Assembly: GCA_002344345.1 (NCBI GenBank)
Contig: DDTL01000020.1
Span: forward strand, 1-49,230
From: Saprospiraceae bacterium UBA2365
GTDB taxonomy: Bacteria; Bacteroidota; Bacteroidia; Chitinophagales; Saprospiraceae
Direction of reading: 5' to 3'
DNA: 49,230 nt
Shown: one piece after another, positions 33,720-42,810 of the stretch
Position numbering within the stretch: position 1 is the first letter of the stretch
Layout: each line of letters opens with the position of its first letter
The notes under the pieces: model-generated
What the model saw: only the letters and a program-made list of their open reading frames with translations
Databases searched by the model: none
What the model was told of the DNA's origin: nothing
Position numbers and translations under genes: made by a program

Positions 33720-35432
33720 TCAATAGTCTGTTTCATATTGATTGAAATTGACTTTTAATGATATTTCTGCAAAAATAGTATTTTCCCGTTGCTGAGTAGA
33801 CTGGGTCAGAATTGACCGGTACAATCCATGCAATTCTGCAAAATAACCCGGGTAAAGTCGGTATTTAAGTTTTAGTCTTAACAATAAAAAATTCCGGGTA
33901 TCGCCGTCCGCTGTAAAATAACCAGTTTCTGATTGACGGTCACCGGAGGATTGAAAAACATTGCTTCCCCGGTTTTCACCGTTCAAATCACCTCCATGTT
34001 TTGCATAAAGCGCAGTTCCTTCCAAAAAAATCCTGCGAAAAGGTCTGTATTTAATACTGAATATACTTTCATAAAAACTGGAACCCAACGGATGAGCAAG
34101 CAACTGTCGGTAATGTGTGTAATTGGTACTTGAATCCTGATGACTATAGGTAAAAGGCCGGACAAAATTACCTTCAAGTTGAGCATCCAAATGATTGATA
34201 CCAGCAAGATCAATGGCTTTGATCCCGGCTTGGAAACCATACTTATTTCCCCACCAGCCATCATTTTCACGGATATGACTCATACTGAATTCATCGAGGA
34301 TCAATTGACCGTATAGTTTGAATTTTTTGAGGAATGAGTAACTGATATCCAGACCCATAAGCACATTGTCAGGACTGCCGACCAATTGTTCCACACTCCT
34401 GTATAGAATGACCGGATTGAGATACTGCAATTCAAAGTGATTGGGTCTGCTGAAAATCACAGACTCAAAAAAGCCGGCTTCCAGGCGTGGTGTGATCCGG
34501 TAACTCAGGTAGTGCGCAGCCATATATTTTTTCTCAACCAACACATCTCCGGGTACAGCATTGGCGCTCGTAGAAGCCAGTTCCGCAAAAATATTGTGAT
34601 AATGGAATTTCCAGATATTGGTATTGAAGGCGAGGAATAAATAATTTTGAGCCTGGTCCGAGAGCAGCAGAGAACGCATACCTTGACCGATAAAAAACCT
34701 GCCTTGACCGAATTGAGCACTGATATTATTGTGCAGTTTTGCACTGATATAAGCTTGTGAATTGGCATAATCATGACCGGTTATTCCCGGGATAAAGGTA
34801 CTGCTGTATGATTTGAAAAATCCGTTACCCTGAATGGTTTTTTCTTCCTCAATGCTTTGTTCAATGTACTGTGGGAAACTGCTCTGGTTTTCATAAAATG
34901 AAGTGAAAAAATAAAGGTTTTTACCAAGTCCGCCTTCAAGCAGGATACCTCTGGTATTGTGGAAGGTGGTTATATCGTTTTCCATATCTCTGCCAATGGA
35001 TAACCTGATCACAGGATTGATTTTCAGGTAAAAGTTTTCATTCCGGATAGCCAGAAAATCGGGTTTTGTCCGGTAAAAATACTTAAACCATTTATGTCCA
35101 TCGTTCCTGAAATGTTTGGTTTGCATGGAAACAGACGGATTATCAGGCGACATGTATTGAAAGTATTGTTCGCTCAATGTCAACTCAAGATCTTCCTGAT
35201 CGAATGGATGCATGGTCGAATCCTGATGTTGAATAGAGGTCAGATATTGGATCAACTGTTCCCGGTCAAACTTTCTAAGCGATTGATGAAAAGTTGGTTG
35301 ATGGCCGGATTTAATAGAAAATCGTTCAATGGCAGGCATGGTTTGACCATTTCGGTCAAAGAGTATTTCCTGAGCCATAAGCACAGTGTTCAAATACAGA
35401 AAAAACGATACCCAAAGCAATCGACGCATCAC
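33720..35432 (-). CDS. remB: RemB/Wzi-like outer-membrane beta-barrel protein
   Basis: Outer-membrane protein with a signal peptide (MMRRLLWVSFFLYLNTVLMAQ). A long mixed N-terminal region includes NFYLKINPVIRLSIGRDMEND, and many amphipathic strands follow (GILLEGGLGKNLYFFTSFYENQ, AYISAKLHNNISAQFGQGRFFIGQGMRSLLLSD, FAELHGLYRS). It resembles RemB, an outer-membrane protein linked to gliding motility in Flavobacterium, and the Wzi capsule-anchoring family. In this locus a role in holding or exporting polysaccharide at the surface is the better fit. The barrel call is firm, the exact orthology moderate. Its ATG overlaps the lpxK stop codon by 4 bases. Confidence 0.82.
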   Translation of the reverse strand: MMRRLLWVSFFLYLNTVLMAQEILFDRNGQTMPAIERFSIKSGHQPTFHQSLRKFDREQLIQYLTSIQHQDSTMHPFDQEDLELTLSEQYFQYMSPDNPSVSMQTKHFRNDGHKWFKYFYRTKPDFLAIRNENFYLKINPVIRLSIGRDMENDITTFHNTRGILLEGGLGKNLYFFTSFYENQSSFPQYIEQSIEEEKTIQGNGFFKSYSSTFIPGITGHDYANSQAYISAKLHNNISAQFGQGRFFIGQGMRSLLLSDQAQNYLFLAFNTNIWKFHYHNIFAELASTSANAVPGDVLVEKKYMAAHYLSYRITPRLEAGFFESVIFSRPNHFELQYLNPVILYRSVEQLVGSPDNVLMGLDISYSFLKKFKLYGQLILDEFSMSHIRENDGWWGNKYGFQAGIKAIDLAGINHLDAQLEGNFVRPFTYSHQDSSTNYTHYRQLLAHPLGSSFYESIFSIKYRPFRRIFLEGTALYAKHGGDLNGENRGSNVFQSSGDRQSETGYFTADGDTRNFLLLRLKLKYRLYPGYFAELHGLYRSILTQSTQQRENTIFAEISLKVNFNQYETDY

Positions 35433-36508
35433 ACTTTAAAATTTAGCAGGTAATTCCTGATATCCTCCTCAAAAAGGCTTTTTTCACCAAAATGAAAGTC
35501 TATATCCACGGGCAGGAGATAAACCGGAATTTTGTTTTCAAGAATATAATGACGATGCATGTCTAGTCTGGTTGCATCTTTTTCAGTGGTGAGTATGATT
35601 TTTTTTGAAGAACTGATGCTGTCAAAGTTGTTTTTGATGGCTATCAAATCGTCCGTGGTAAACTGATGGTGATCGGTGAAGTCCATGATTTCCAGAGAAT
35701 TTACCATATCTCCAACATACTGAACCAAATAAGCAGAAGAAGCGATGCCTGACACCAACAATACATCCGTGGATTCATCCAGATCGGTAGTGATGGACGG
35801 ATTGTATATAAAATAAGGTCTGTAATAGCGGTAATAACTGAAATAAACCCTCTGATGAGGCAAAAGATTAAGTTTTTGGAGCATGATCTCTTTATCACGG
35901 ATGTTCAGTTGGAATGGACATTTGGTAATAATGATGATATCTGCTCTGTGGAAAGAAGACCGCCATTCCCTCAGTGTGCCGGTAGGCAGGAAAAAATCGT
36001 TAAAAAAAGGTTTGTCATAAGTAGTCAGAAGGATATTTTGTCCCGGCTTGACAGCCCGGTGCTGAAAGGCATCATCCAATAGGATAACCTGGGTATTGGG
36101 CTGTTTCATCAGAATATAAGGTATTCCCTCAGATCTGCTTTCATCAACAAAAACACCGGTATCAGGATATTTGCGCTTGTACAGCAGAGGTTCGTCGCCA
36201 ACTGTCAGAACGGTATCATTCAGTTCGACCGTTTTAAATCCCTTTGTTTTGCGTTTATATCCACGACTCAGGACAGCCACTTCCAGGTAAGGTTTTAACA
36301 TTCGGATGAGGTATTCTGTATGGGGTGTCTTGCCCGAACCACCAACTGTCAGATTGCCGATATTGATGACCGGTACGTTGAAGCTGACCGGATCGAGGAT
36401 TTTCAGGTCGTACAAGGCATTGTACAGGATGGAGAAAAATCCGTAGATCAGGGAAATGGGAAGAAGTAGAATTCTGAGCAGTATGCTTTGTACCATAGAA
36501 CCAGGCAA
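35429..36508 (-). CDS. lpxK: Tetraacyldisaccharide 4'-kinase
   Basis: Phosphorylates the 4' position of the lipid A precursor disaccharide at the inner membrane. The N-terminal membrane helix (LLRILLLPISLIYGFFSILYN) is followed by the P-loop region VPVINIGNLTVGGSGKTPHTEYLI, then LSRGYKRKTKGF, GDEPLLYKRKYP, and the catalytic VILLDDAFQHRAVKPGQNILL and PTGTLREWRSSFHRADIIIITK. A second start at MVQ (36496) is equally possible. It heads the minus-strand run and its stop codon overlaps the start of the RemB/Wzi-like gene, linking lipid A synthesis to surface-polysaccharide genes in one transcript. Confidence 0.95.
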   Translation of the reverse strand: MPGSMVQSILLRILLLPISLIYGFFSILYNALYDLKILDPVSFNVPVINIGNLTVGGSGKTPHTEYLIRMLKPYLEVAVLSRGYKRKTKGFKTVELNDTVLTVGDEPLLYKRKYPDTGVFVDESRSEGIPYILMKQPNTQVILLDDAFQHRAVKPGQNILLTTYDKPFFNDFFLPTGTLREWRSSFHRADIIIITKCPFQLNIRDKEIMLQKLNLLPHQRVYFSYYRYYRPYFIYNPSITTDLDESTDVLLVSGIASSAYLVQYVGDMVNSLEIMDFTDHHQFTTDDLIAIKNNFDSISSSKKIILTTEKDATRLDMHRHYILENKIPVYLLPVDIDFHFGEKSLFEEDIRNYLLNFKV

Positions 36509-37053
36509 ATTTTAATTTGAATATCTTCATTGACTAAGGCCAATTAAAATGCAATTTATGACAATTAATGGCAAATGGATGAATAAAGTTCCATGATGGG
36601 TCTTAATGCCGTTTAAATGGTGTTGCCTAATGTTGCAAATTTTGCCCGAAAAACATACGTTAGTTAATTTGGAATTTTGCTGAACAGATGAAATTTTTGT
36701 TTTTTAAAAACCGGAAAATTGAGTCTGCTCCGAAAAGGCATATCTTCAATTTTATAAATCATATATATAATATTATAATTTATAACATACTATAATTCTG
36801 ACAATATGTAATTGACATATACGTTTCCATTCTCGCATTCGTGGCGATCAATACTTTTCGGAGCAGACTCAATATTATTATTTTGAGCATTGACAGGTAT
36901 TTCAAAAAGACGATCCTGACAATCGTGGTATATCATAATTCGGATAGGGATTCAGAATAATTTTGTCAGTTATCTGTTTAGTTTTTCATAAATTCAGGAT
37001 TATAAAAAAATATTTAACCAAATCTGTCTATTTTGTGTTAAAATGAGAATACT
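36509..37053. other. Intergenic region between divergent lpxK and methyltransferase genes, holding a MITE-like element
   Basis: AT-rich, 545 bases. It carries the 156-bp inverted-repeat element 36718-36873 described separately. The rest has no credible frame, and no RNA gene is seen. Confidence 0.6.
36718..36873. mobile_element. MITE-like element with 20-bp perfect terminal inverted repeats
   Basis: ATTGAGTCTGCTCCGAAAAG at 36718-36737 is repeated in perfect inverted orientation at 36854-36873. The 116-base AT-rich core between them has no coding capacity. The ends resemble the terminal repeats of IS elements that finish in a CTGCTCCGAAAA-type sequence, but no transposase is present, so it would be a non-autonomous element mobilised in trans. 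No clear target-site duplication is visible on either side. Confidence 0.75.
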
Positions 37054-37701
37054 ATGCTCAGATGGAAAATAGCTCAGTGGTGGGAATTGTGGTGGTGGAA
37101 AAAATATCTCCGTTCGCGTGAAAAATCAGCATACATCGCCTGGAAACAAAGCTATTGGGAACGTTTAATTGATAAAACCGGGGTGCAAGATACCTGGCTT
37201 TCAGCAGATGCTGTTCTGGATATCGGATGTGGACCATTCGGACTGGCTTTGGTCCATGAAGCAATAAAAAAACCTTTGATCGCCATTGATCCTTTGATCG
37301 GAGAATATGAAAAAGCACTGCCACATTTTGATAAAAGGGATTATTCCTGCACAACATTTATTGAAAGCATGATGGAACAATATGAATCAGATCATTTATT
37401 TGATTTCGTATTTTGTCTGAACGCAATCAATCATGTGGAAAACATCGATTTTTCTTTTAAAAAACTGAGTAAGTTATCCGCAACAGGAGCAACTCTGGTT
37501 TTGGGAGTTGATGCCCACAATTTTTCCTTTTTTAAATATCTGTTCCGGTGGATCCCAGGAGATATATTGCATCCACATCAGTATGACCTCGGTGAATATG
37601 AACGGATGCTCGAAGGGTGTGGTTTCAAAATTGAATCAAGACATATGATCAAAAAGGAATTTATTTTTTCCTACCGGGTGTTGGTAGCCAGGCGGTGTTA
37701 A
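37054..37701 (+). CDS. Class I SAM-dependent methyltransferase
   Basis: Rossmann-type methyltransferase with SAM-binding motif I at VLDIGCGPFGLAL (residues about 52-64) and the acidic end of strand two at LIAIDPLI. Motif IV region is FDFVFCLNAINHVENID. The C-terminal HPHQYDLGEYERMLEGCGFKIESR is typical of the methyltransferase 11/23 type. The N-terminus is short and rich in Trp and Lys (LRWKIAQWWELWWWKKYL), likely an amphipathic membrane-touching helix. The substrate is unknown; a sugar or lipid-linked glycan is possible given the neighbouring cluster, but the gene is divergent from it. Confidence 0.88.
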   Translation: MLRWKIAQWWELWWWKKYLRSREKSAYIAWKQSYWERLIDKTGVQDTWLSADAVLDIGCGPFGLALVHEAIKKPLIAIDPLIGEYEKALPHFDKRDYSCTTFIESMMEQYESDHLFDFVFCLNAINHVENIDFSFKKLSKLSATGATLVLGVDAHNFSFFKYLFRWIPGDILHPHQYDLGEYERMLEGCGFKIESRHMIKKEFIFSYRVLVARRC

Positions 37702-37861
37702 AAACCGGATTTTATCATCATTTTCTTTGGGATTCAAGCATACAGGCTTTTAATTATCGCAAATTTGCTGAATATTAGCAATAGGGAATGATCCCGTAAA
37801 TACCTTTGATGTTCAGTCACATCTATATTATTATTGCATTTTTTGATTTTAGATTTTGAAA

Positions 37862-38857
37862 ATGAGGAAAATTGAAAGTAACACAATTAAATGGGGCGTT
37901 TTGGGTGTTGGCAACGTATGTGAAGTGAAAAGTGTTCCTGGCATGTATAAAGCAACCAACTCAGAAGTAGTAGCTGTCATGCGAAGAAATCCTGAACTGG
38001 CAATGGATTATGCAAAAAGGCATCAAATCAAAAAATGGTACAGCAATGCGGAAAAATTGATCAATGATCCTGAAGTGAATGTCCTATATATTGCCACACC
38101 TCCGGGCTCACATGCTGAATTGTGCATAAAAGCGGCAAATGCAGGCAAGCCCGTTTTTGTAGAAAAACCAATGTCGCGCAACTATGACGAAGCACTGGAA
38201 ATGATCGATGTTTGCAAAAATGCCGGGATACCTTTATTCGTTGCATATTATCGGAGGGCGCTGCCGTTATTCCTGAAAATCAAGGAATTGATTGAACAAG
38301 GTAGGATTGGAGAAGTAAGGTTCGTAAATATACAAATGTACAAGCGTTTAAACCACCCGATGAATGTTCCGGCTGACGATAACTGGCGCATAGTTCATGA
38401 AATTGCAGGCGGAGGTCATTTTTATGATCTGGCTTCACATCAGTTCGATTTTCTGGATTTTTTATTTGGGAAGATCACAAAAGTTGAAGGTTTTTCAACC
38501 AATCAGGCCAAACTATATGAGGTAGAAGATCTGGTATCCGGTTCGTTTTTATTTGAAAACGGAGTTGTGGGAAACGGACTTTGGTGCTTTACAACAGGAA
38601 AGGTCAGCGAAAAGGAAATTGTGGAAATTGTGGGCTCTAATGGTCAGATTGAATTCAAAACCTTTGGTGACCCGACCATCGTTTTAACAACTGATGATAA
38701 TGGCAGGGAAGAAATTATCATCCCCTATCCGCAACATATTCAGCAACCACTGATTCAAACTATTGTAGACGAACTTTTAGGCAATGGAACCTGCCCGAGT
38801 ACCGGAGAATCAGCAGCAAGAACGAATTGGGTTTTGGAACAATTCAAGCGGATCTGA
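37862..38857 (+). CDS. Gfo/Idh/MocA family NAD(P)-dependent oxidoreductase
   Basis: Sugar or cyclitol dehydrogenase-like enzyme. The Rossmann motif is WGVLGVGNVCEVKSVPGM, followed by VNVLYIATPPGSHAELCIKAANAGKPVFVEKPMSRNYDEAL, where Lys in EKP is the usual catalytic/NAD contact. The C-terminal domain has GGGHFYDLASHQFDFLDFLFG with the second active-site His. Length 332 is normal. It starts at ATG 37862; a TTG two codons upstream is less likely. It is unlike the WlbA-type enzyme in the polysaccharide cluster. Substrate unknown. A hairpin terminator follows. Confidence 0.9.
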   Translation: MRKIESNTIKWGVLGVGNVCEVKSVPGMYKATNSEVVAVMRRNPELAMDYAKRHQIKKWYSNAEKLINDPEVNVLYIATPPGSHAELCIKAANAGKPVFVEKPMSRNYDEALEMIDVCKNAGIPLFVAYYRRALPLFLKIKELIEQGRIGEVRFVNIQMYKRLNHPMNVPADDNWRIVHEIAGGGHFYDLASHQFDFLDFLFGKITKVEGFSTNQAKLYEVEDLVSGSFLFENGVVGNGLWCFTTGKVSEKEIVEIVGSNGQIEFKTFGDPTIVLTTDDNGREEIIIPYPQHIQQPLIQTIVDELLGNGTCPSTGESAARTNWVLEQFKRI

Positions 38858-38879
38858 TAAAAAATTCAAACTCAATTAT

Positions 38880-38943
38880 CCCGGTGATTATTCTAATTTA
38901 TTTTAAAACTAAATTGGAAATCATCCGGGTTTTCTGTTTTTTC
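38880..38943 (+). terminator. Terminator after the Gfo/Idh/MocA gene
   Basis: CCCGG-TGATT (38880-38889) pairs with AATCA-T-CCGGG (38919-38929) with one bulged base, and AATTTA/TAAATT pair again inside the long loop. TTTTCTGTTTTTT follows. The loop is long but the T tract is good. Confidence 0.6.
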
Positions 38944-38959
38944 TCAAGCCTTTTGTGAT

Positions 38960-38967
38960 TAAATTTG
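38960..38967 (+). promoter_or_regulatory. Candidate -7 element (TAAATTTG) of the ferritin-like gene
   Basis: TAAATTTG is an exact TAnnTTTG match 21 bases before the ATG at 38989. The -33 region is T-rich without a clear TTG at the ideal spacing. Confidence 0.4.
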
Positions 38968-38988
38968 TGCAAAAATAAATATTGAACC

Positions 38989-39492
38989 ATGGCAAGAACA
39001 GCGGAAGATATCCTGAAAGAAGCTATACTCCTGGAGATGAGAGGAAAAGCATTTTATAAAAATGTTGCAGAGAAATCAGACAGCCCGGCAGCAAAGAAAA
39101 TATTCGGCATGATGGCAGAGGAAGAGGACGAACATGTAAAATTCCTCACCTCACAATACTCAAATTATACCAAAACCTATGCTTTTCTAAAACCGGATGC
39201 ACCCAAAGAAGATCCTGAAGAGGCAGTCATTTTGAAAGTACTGACTGAACAACTGAAAAAAGAGATCAATGCAGCAAGTTTTGAAGCAGCGGCAATCTCT
39301 TCAGCGATTGATTTTGAGACCAGAGCTGTCCAACTGTATTCAGATCGGGCAAATGCGGCTACTGATCCCAATGAAAAAGAGCTTTACGATATACTGGCGA
39401 AATGGGAAATCGGCCATCAGAAAATGCTACACGATCTCAATGAACAGCTTAAGGAAGAGATCTGGAATGACAGTAACTTCTGGCCGTTCTAA
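38989..39492 (+). CDS. Ferritin-like diiron protein, rubrerythrin family without rubredoxin domain
   Basis: Four-helix bundle with two carboxylate-rich half-sites. The first half has Glu16 in EAILLEMRGKAFY and Glu46-x-x-His49 in EEEDEHVKF; the second has Glu110 in AIDFETRAVQLY and Glu140-x-x-His143 in KWEIGHQKML. This is the E...ExxH pattern of rubrerythrin-like proteins. At 167 residues it has no C-terminal Cys pairs for a rubredoxin iron site, so it would depend on an outside electron donor. Likely cytoplasmic, acting in peroxide reduction or iron handling; the exact activity is not deducible. Single gene with its own promoter-like element. Confidence 0.9.
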   Translation: MARTAEDILKEAILLEMRGKAFYKNVAEKSDSPAAKKIFGMMAEEEDEHVKFLTSQYSNYTKTYAFLKPDAPKEDPEEAVILKVLTEQLKKEINAASFEAAAISSAIDFETRAVQLYSDRANAATDPNEKELYDILAKWEIGHQKMLHDLNEQLKEEIWNDSNFWPF

Positions 39493-39549
39493 CCAAAAAG
39501 CATTGATTAATCGTTGCTCAGGAAAACCGATGAAATTCCTGATTGTGAA

Positions 39550-39885
39550 TCAGAACTGATCACAGTCAAGGTTATTGATGGTTTGCTCAGTTGCTTCGAG
39601 GTGAGTTTCATAGACATCTCCTAATCCATGATAATCATAACAAACCTTCCACTCCCTGAGCTCATCAAGATAATCCAGGTATGCATTTTTGTAAGCCAGA
39701 CAAGTAGTCTTGTTAGGGTTGGTCAGAAATTCCTGAGCTCTAAGTTGTAAAGCTTCAATGGTTTCTTCAAAATAATCATTGGCCTCCCAGCCATCACATT
39801 TTTGTTTGACTGGGTCGATCAGACAAGATTGGTTGGTCAGGGAAATGCTTGTAAAAATAAACAGAACGGTCAGAATTTTTTTCAT
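39550..39885 (-). CDS. Small exported Cys-containing protein, possible lipoprotein
   Basis: Not a family I recognise. Residues 1-20 are a secretion signal (KKILTVLFIFTSISL). Cys21 lies in TNQSC, a weak lipobox, so it may be lipidated or simply cleaved. The mature part is about 90 residues, helical and acidic (DYFEETIEALQLRAQEFL, CLAYKNAYLDYLDELREWKVCYDY), with Cys at about 30, 62, 82 and 108 that could form two disulfides. It converges on the ferritin-like gene with a short weak hairpin between. Typical of small Bacteroidota periplasmic proteins of unknown role. Confidence 0.75.
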   Translation of the reverse strand: MKKILTVLFIFTSISLTNQSCLIDPVKQKCDGWEANDYFEETIEALQLRAQEFLTNPNKTTCLAYKNAYLDYLDELREWKVCYDYHGLGDVYETHLEATEQTINNLDCDQF

Positions 39886-40057
39886 TTGTAAGCAATTTGG
39901 TATTCTTAATGATAATTGAATTAATTACAAATTTCTACCTTATTGAGGGATTTGTCAATAGGGTTCAAAAATGACATAAAGGTTTTGGAAGATCACAAAC
40001 AGCAGAGAACATCAGGAACAGATATAATGCAAAAGAAAAATAAGCAGACCTGCCGTT

Positions 40058-40624
40058 TTAAATACGTATTGATCCCCGAAATCCCCTGGCAGCATAATAG
40101 GATGATGCTCCGTTGTGAAAAACAAAAACTGCCCCATACCTGTACTCCATGAACAAAGCGCCTCCGAGTTTCCTGATCTCTCCGGGTGTGACGATCCAAC
40201 TTGAAGTTTTGGTATCAAATTTTCCCAATTGCTGAAGTTCGCGGTATTTCGCCTCATCCAGGAGATCTATTCCCATTTCAGATGCCATGTCCAGAACTGA
40301 GTTTTCGGGTTTGAATTCCTTTCTGTCATTCAGCGCTTTTCCGTCATAACACAGGCTCCGTCTACCTTTTGGGCTCTCAGATGAACAATCCACAAAAATA
40401 TATTCATCCGTAGATGGATCAACACCCATCACATCAGGTTCTCCCCCGGTGATCTCCATTTGATAAACAGACCATATTTTTCCCGGGTTTTTCTCCAGTT
40501 TTTCCTGTATAATATCCCAGGAAAGATCAGGGTGCCGGTGCATATTTTTTTGAAAACGGGTTTTCAGCGTCTGAAATAATTCAATTTGCTGATCAGTGGA
40601 AAGTTTTCTTTGTTGTACGTTCAC
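40058..40624 (-). CDS. DUF4256 family protein
   Basis: Cytoplasmic family of unknown function, about 190 residues, found across bacteria and highly conserved. The whole length matches: STDQQIELFQTLKTRFQKNMHRH, then LEKNPGKIWSVYQMEITGGEPDVMG, DEYIFVDCSSESPKGRRSLCYD, RKEFKPENSVLDMASEMGIDLL, KFDTKTSSWIVTPGEIRKLGGALF and the C-terminal FVFHNGASSYYAARGFRGSIRI. No signal peptide. There is no known catalytic motif, though the conserved Asp-Cys-Ser and Gly-Arg-Arg positions could be an active site. It sits downstream of a strong terminator, so it is probably transcribed alone. Confidence 0.93.
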   Translation of the reverse strand: MNVQQRKLSTDQQIELFQTLKTRFQKNMHRHPDLSWDIIQEKLEKNPGKIWSVYQMEITGGEPDVMGVDPSTDEYIFVDCSSESPKGRRSLCYDGKALNDRKEFKPENSVLDMASEMGIDLLDEAKYRELQQLGKFDTKTSSWIVTPGEIRKLGGALFMEYRYGAVFVFHNGASSYYAARGFRGSIRI

Positions 40625-40708
40625 AGGTATTTTCAGTTAGATTATAAATAAATTCAACAAACATGAAATGATCATGTTTATAAAAAATATAATTATCCTA
40701 TTTGCGAA

Positions 40709-40735
40709 GAAAAAGGGAGGCTGTTAATGCCTCCC
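40709..40735 (-). terminator. Terminator after the SGNH/T9SS gene (minus strand)
   Basis: GGGAGGC (40715-40721) and GCCTCCC (40729-40735) form a 7-bp GC stem with a 7-base loop. On the minus strand TTTTT follows (plus-strand A 40710-40714). It lies 20 bases after the stop codon. Confidence 0.85.
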
Positions 40736-40755
40736 CTGAGTACCTTGGAATAGTC

Positions 40756-42705
40756 TTATTGGTGTATGATAACCGGAATGAGATTTCGACTTAGTCCATT
40801 GCCACTTTGTTCCGAAACAGCACAGAAATAAAGGCCCTTTTCTACATCCGAAAGTCTGATTTCAATCAGGCTGCCTTCATTGCCGAAAGTTTTTTTGTCA
40901 AAGACTTTTCGTCCCACGATATCCATGACTTCAATACTCACTAAAGATCCTGGATTTTCTAACCGGATGTTGAATGTTCCGTTATTCGGATTAGGGAATA
41001 TCTTTATGTCCTGAATATGTTGATTGATTGGATCATTTGTTCCTGTAAAGTAGCAATCCAGCGTGTCGATCCGTGCATCCCTGACCCGTTCAAAAAGAAT
41101 TCTGTGACCTGCATTATTGAGGTGAATGCCGTCTCCTGAATCATAGGCAGTATTTATGAAACCATTTTCCTGGGCAATTCCTGTCCAAAAATCCAGGGCA
41201 TGATCACCATATTTGGTCAGAATAGCATCTTTTACTTGTTTTTGGATCTGGATCTGGGTAGGATTGGTAAAATTCCGTGGTTGAGTGGTGGCGATAAATA
41301 TTTGTGCGCCTGCATTGGTAGCAGCCTGTGAGATCAGATCAAAATTATTCATTTGTTGCTCCAGGGTAAAATTATTGTTTGCATCGTTGGAAGGCATGTT
41401 GACAATGATCGCGAAAGGCTCATAACTCAAGGCTTTAGTAATATTCCTTTCCTGATCTACTCCGATTGAAACACCCGGAGACACAGTGCCTGTTGGTAAA
41501 ATATGGAATGTGGTATAACCGCCTCTGCCCAGATTGATGACTTCATAAGCCGTATTGTTGGCCAAAGAGGCAGCATACCTGTTGACCCACGAACTATCTC
41601 TTGGTGAGGCACCGGCACCTTCGGCTGTGGATGATCCCAAAACAACGATCCTGCACGTAGTGCTTTCCCCGGAGATCTCGAAATATTCATCGCTTTGATC
41701 GCTGACTTGATTTCCGCTGACCCGGATCAATGCCTGCTTACCCGGATCATCAGGAACGGTCCAGTTGTATGTGCCGGCAGCTCCGGGTGTTTTTGCGATT
41801 TCCTTCCATTCATTTCCACCGTCAACGGAATAATCCAGCGTAACTTCAGGTATGTTTCTGCTTGTCCATTTTATGGGGACCTGTTTGCCAGCCTGCCAGA
41901 ATTCTCCACCATTCGGTTTAAGAACGGTGACTTCTTCTGAACCGGCTGAAAATCTGTTAAAAAATACCTGCATCGAACCTAAATAGTAAAATCCGGAGGC
42001 ATTGTTGTTGTTTGGTCCCGGTGAAGCGGTAATAGAAATAATGCCGTTTTCATCGGGTTTAAGTGTGGCAAACACTACATTTTCAGTATTGGATGAAGCA
42101 TCCAGATATAAAATCTGGGTGTTATTGCCTGAAATCTCATATTTTGCTTCCCTGTTATCGGTCGCTACCCTGGAAGCAAATATTGACATGGTGTATTCCT
42201 TTTCTTTATCCAGATTGTACAATTCAAAACCACCGGTCTCTTCGATTTTACCCCCAAAAAGCACTGTATTTCCAAAAAAACTGTCTCCTGAGACAGTTGG
42301 CGGAATGCCAAGCTCCGGATTGGCAGCTGTCGTACCAGCTGTATTGACCCCGTTGAAAGCATCCGTGATCCTGAAACCATAGCCTGAATTGACCCCGGAT
42401 ACGGTTACCAGGTCTTCCATAACACCATCGGTGAAATTTTCAACGTTGATCCATGGACCAGGAGACAACAGTGTGCCAAAATCCAAAGAAATGGTATCAA
42501 ATGGTGAGGGTAGAGGTTTATCTTCATAACTGATGATCATTCCACCAAAATAGTAAAATCCTGAAGCATTGTTATTGTTTGGACCGGGTGAAACTGTCAT
42601 GATGATATCACCTGATGCGTTGGGTTTCATGTTAATATTGGCAACTTTATCCTTGTTGGAGGAAGCATTCAGGAAAACTGAATCTATGCCTGATCCTTCA
42701 AACAA
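40756..42705 (-). CDS. C-terminal part of an interrupted T9SS-exported SGNH hydrolase
   Basis: Continuation of the frame that starts at 43719; a TAA at 42811-42813 splits it, and the ATG used here is internal. From the N-terminus of this part: the end of repeat domain 2 with SPGPNNNNASGFYYFG (about 39-54), a complete repeat domain 3 (about 72-249, again SPGPNNNNASGFYYLG), then an Ig-like module (VTVLKPNGGEFWQAGKQVPIKW...YNWTVP, about 259-330). Next comes an SGNH/GDSL hydrolase (about 352-545) with nucleophile Ser359 in VLGSSTAEG, INLGRGG, the oxyanion Asn in VNMPSND, and Asp525-x-x-His528 in GDGIHLNNAGH. The last about 80 residues are a T9SS type A sorting domain (IKIFPNPNNGTFNI...GLYFCAV). 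Expected to be a cell-surface esterase, probably acting on acylated glycans. This part alone lacks a signal peptide, so it could not be exported unless the stop is bypassed. Confidence 0.85.
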   Translation of the reverse strand: MFEGSGIDSVFLNASSNKDKVANINMKPNASGDIIMTVSPGPNNNNASGFYYFGGMIISYEDKPLPSPFDTISLDFGTLLSPGPWINVENFTDGVMEDLVTVSGVNSGYGFRITDAFNGVNTAGTTAANPELGIPPTVSGDSFFGNTVLFGGKIEETGGFELYNLDKEKEYTMSIFASRVATDNREAKYEISGNNTQILYLDASSNTENVVFATLKPDENGIISITASPGPNNNNASGFYYLGSMQVFFNRFSAGSEEVTVLKPNGGEFWQAGKQVPIKWTSRNIPEVTLDYSVDGGNEWKEIAKTPGAAGTYNWTVPDDPGKQALIRVSGNQVSDQSDEYFEISGESTTCRIVVLGSSTAEGAGASPRDSSWVNRYAASLANNTAYEVINLGRGGYTTFHILPTGTVSPGVSIGVDQERNITKALSYEPFAIIVNMPSNDANNNFTLEQQMNNFDLISQAATNAGAQIFIATTQPRNFTNPTQIQIQKQVKDAILTKYGDHALDFWTGIAQENGFINTAYDSGDGIHLNNAGHRILFERVRDARIDTLDCYFTGTNDPINQHIQDIKIFPNPNNGTFNIRLENPGSLVSIEVMDIVGRKVFDKKTFGNEGSLIEIRLSDVEKGLYFCAVSEQSGNGLSRNLIPVIIHQ

Positions 42706-42810
42706 ATATTTTGTTTCCCTGTTGTCCGTAGCTTCTCTGGATGCAAATATGCTGAAATTGTATGTGATCAGAGGATTTAAATGGTATAAACTAATTGCGC
42801 CTGTAGGTTG

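Noticed and set aside
39518..39553. Short inverted repeats between the ferritin-like and small exported protein genes as a terminator
   Set aside because: Stems are only 6-7 bp and have no T tract on either side; too weak to call.
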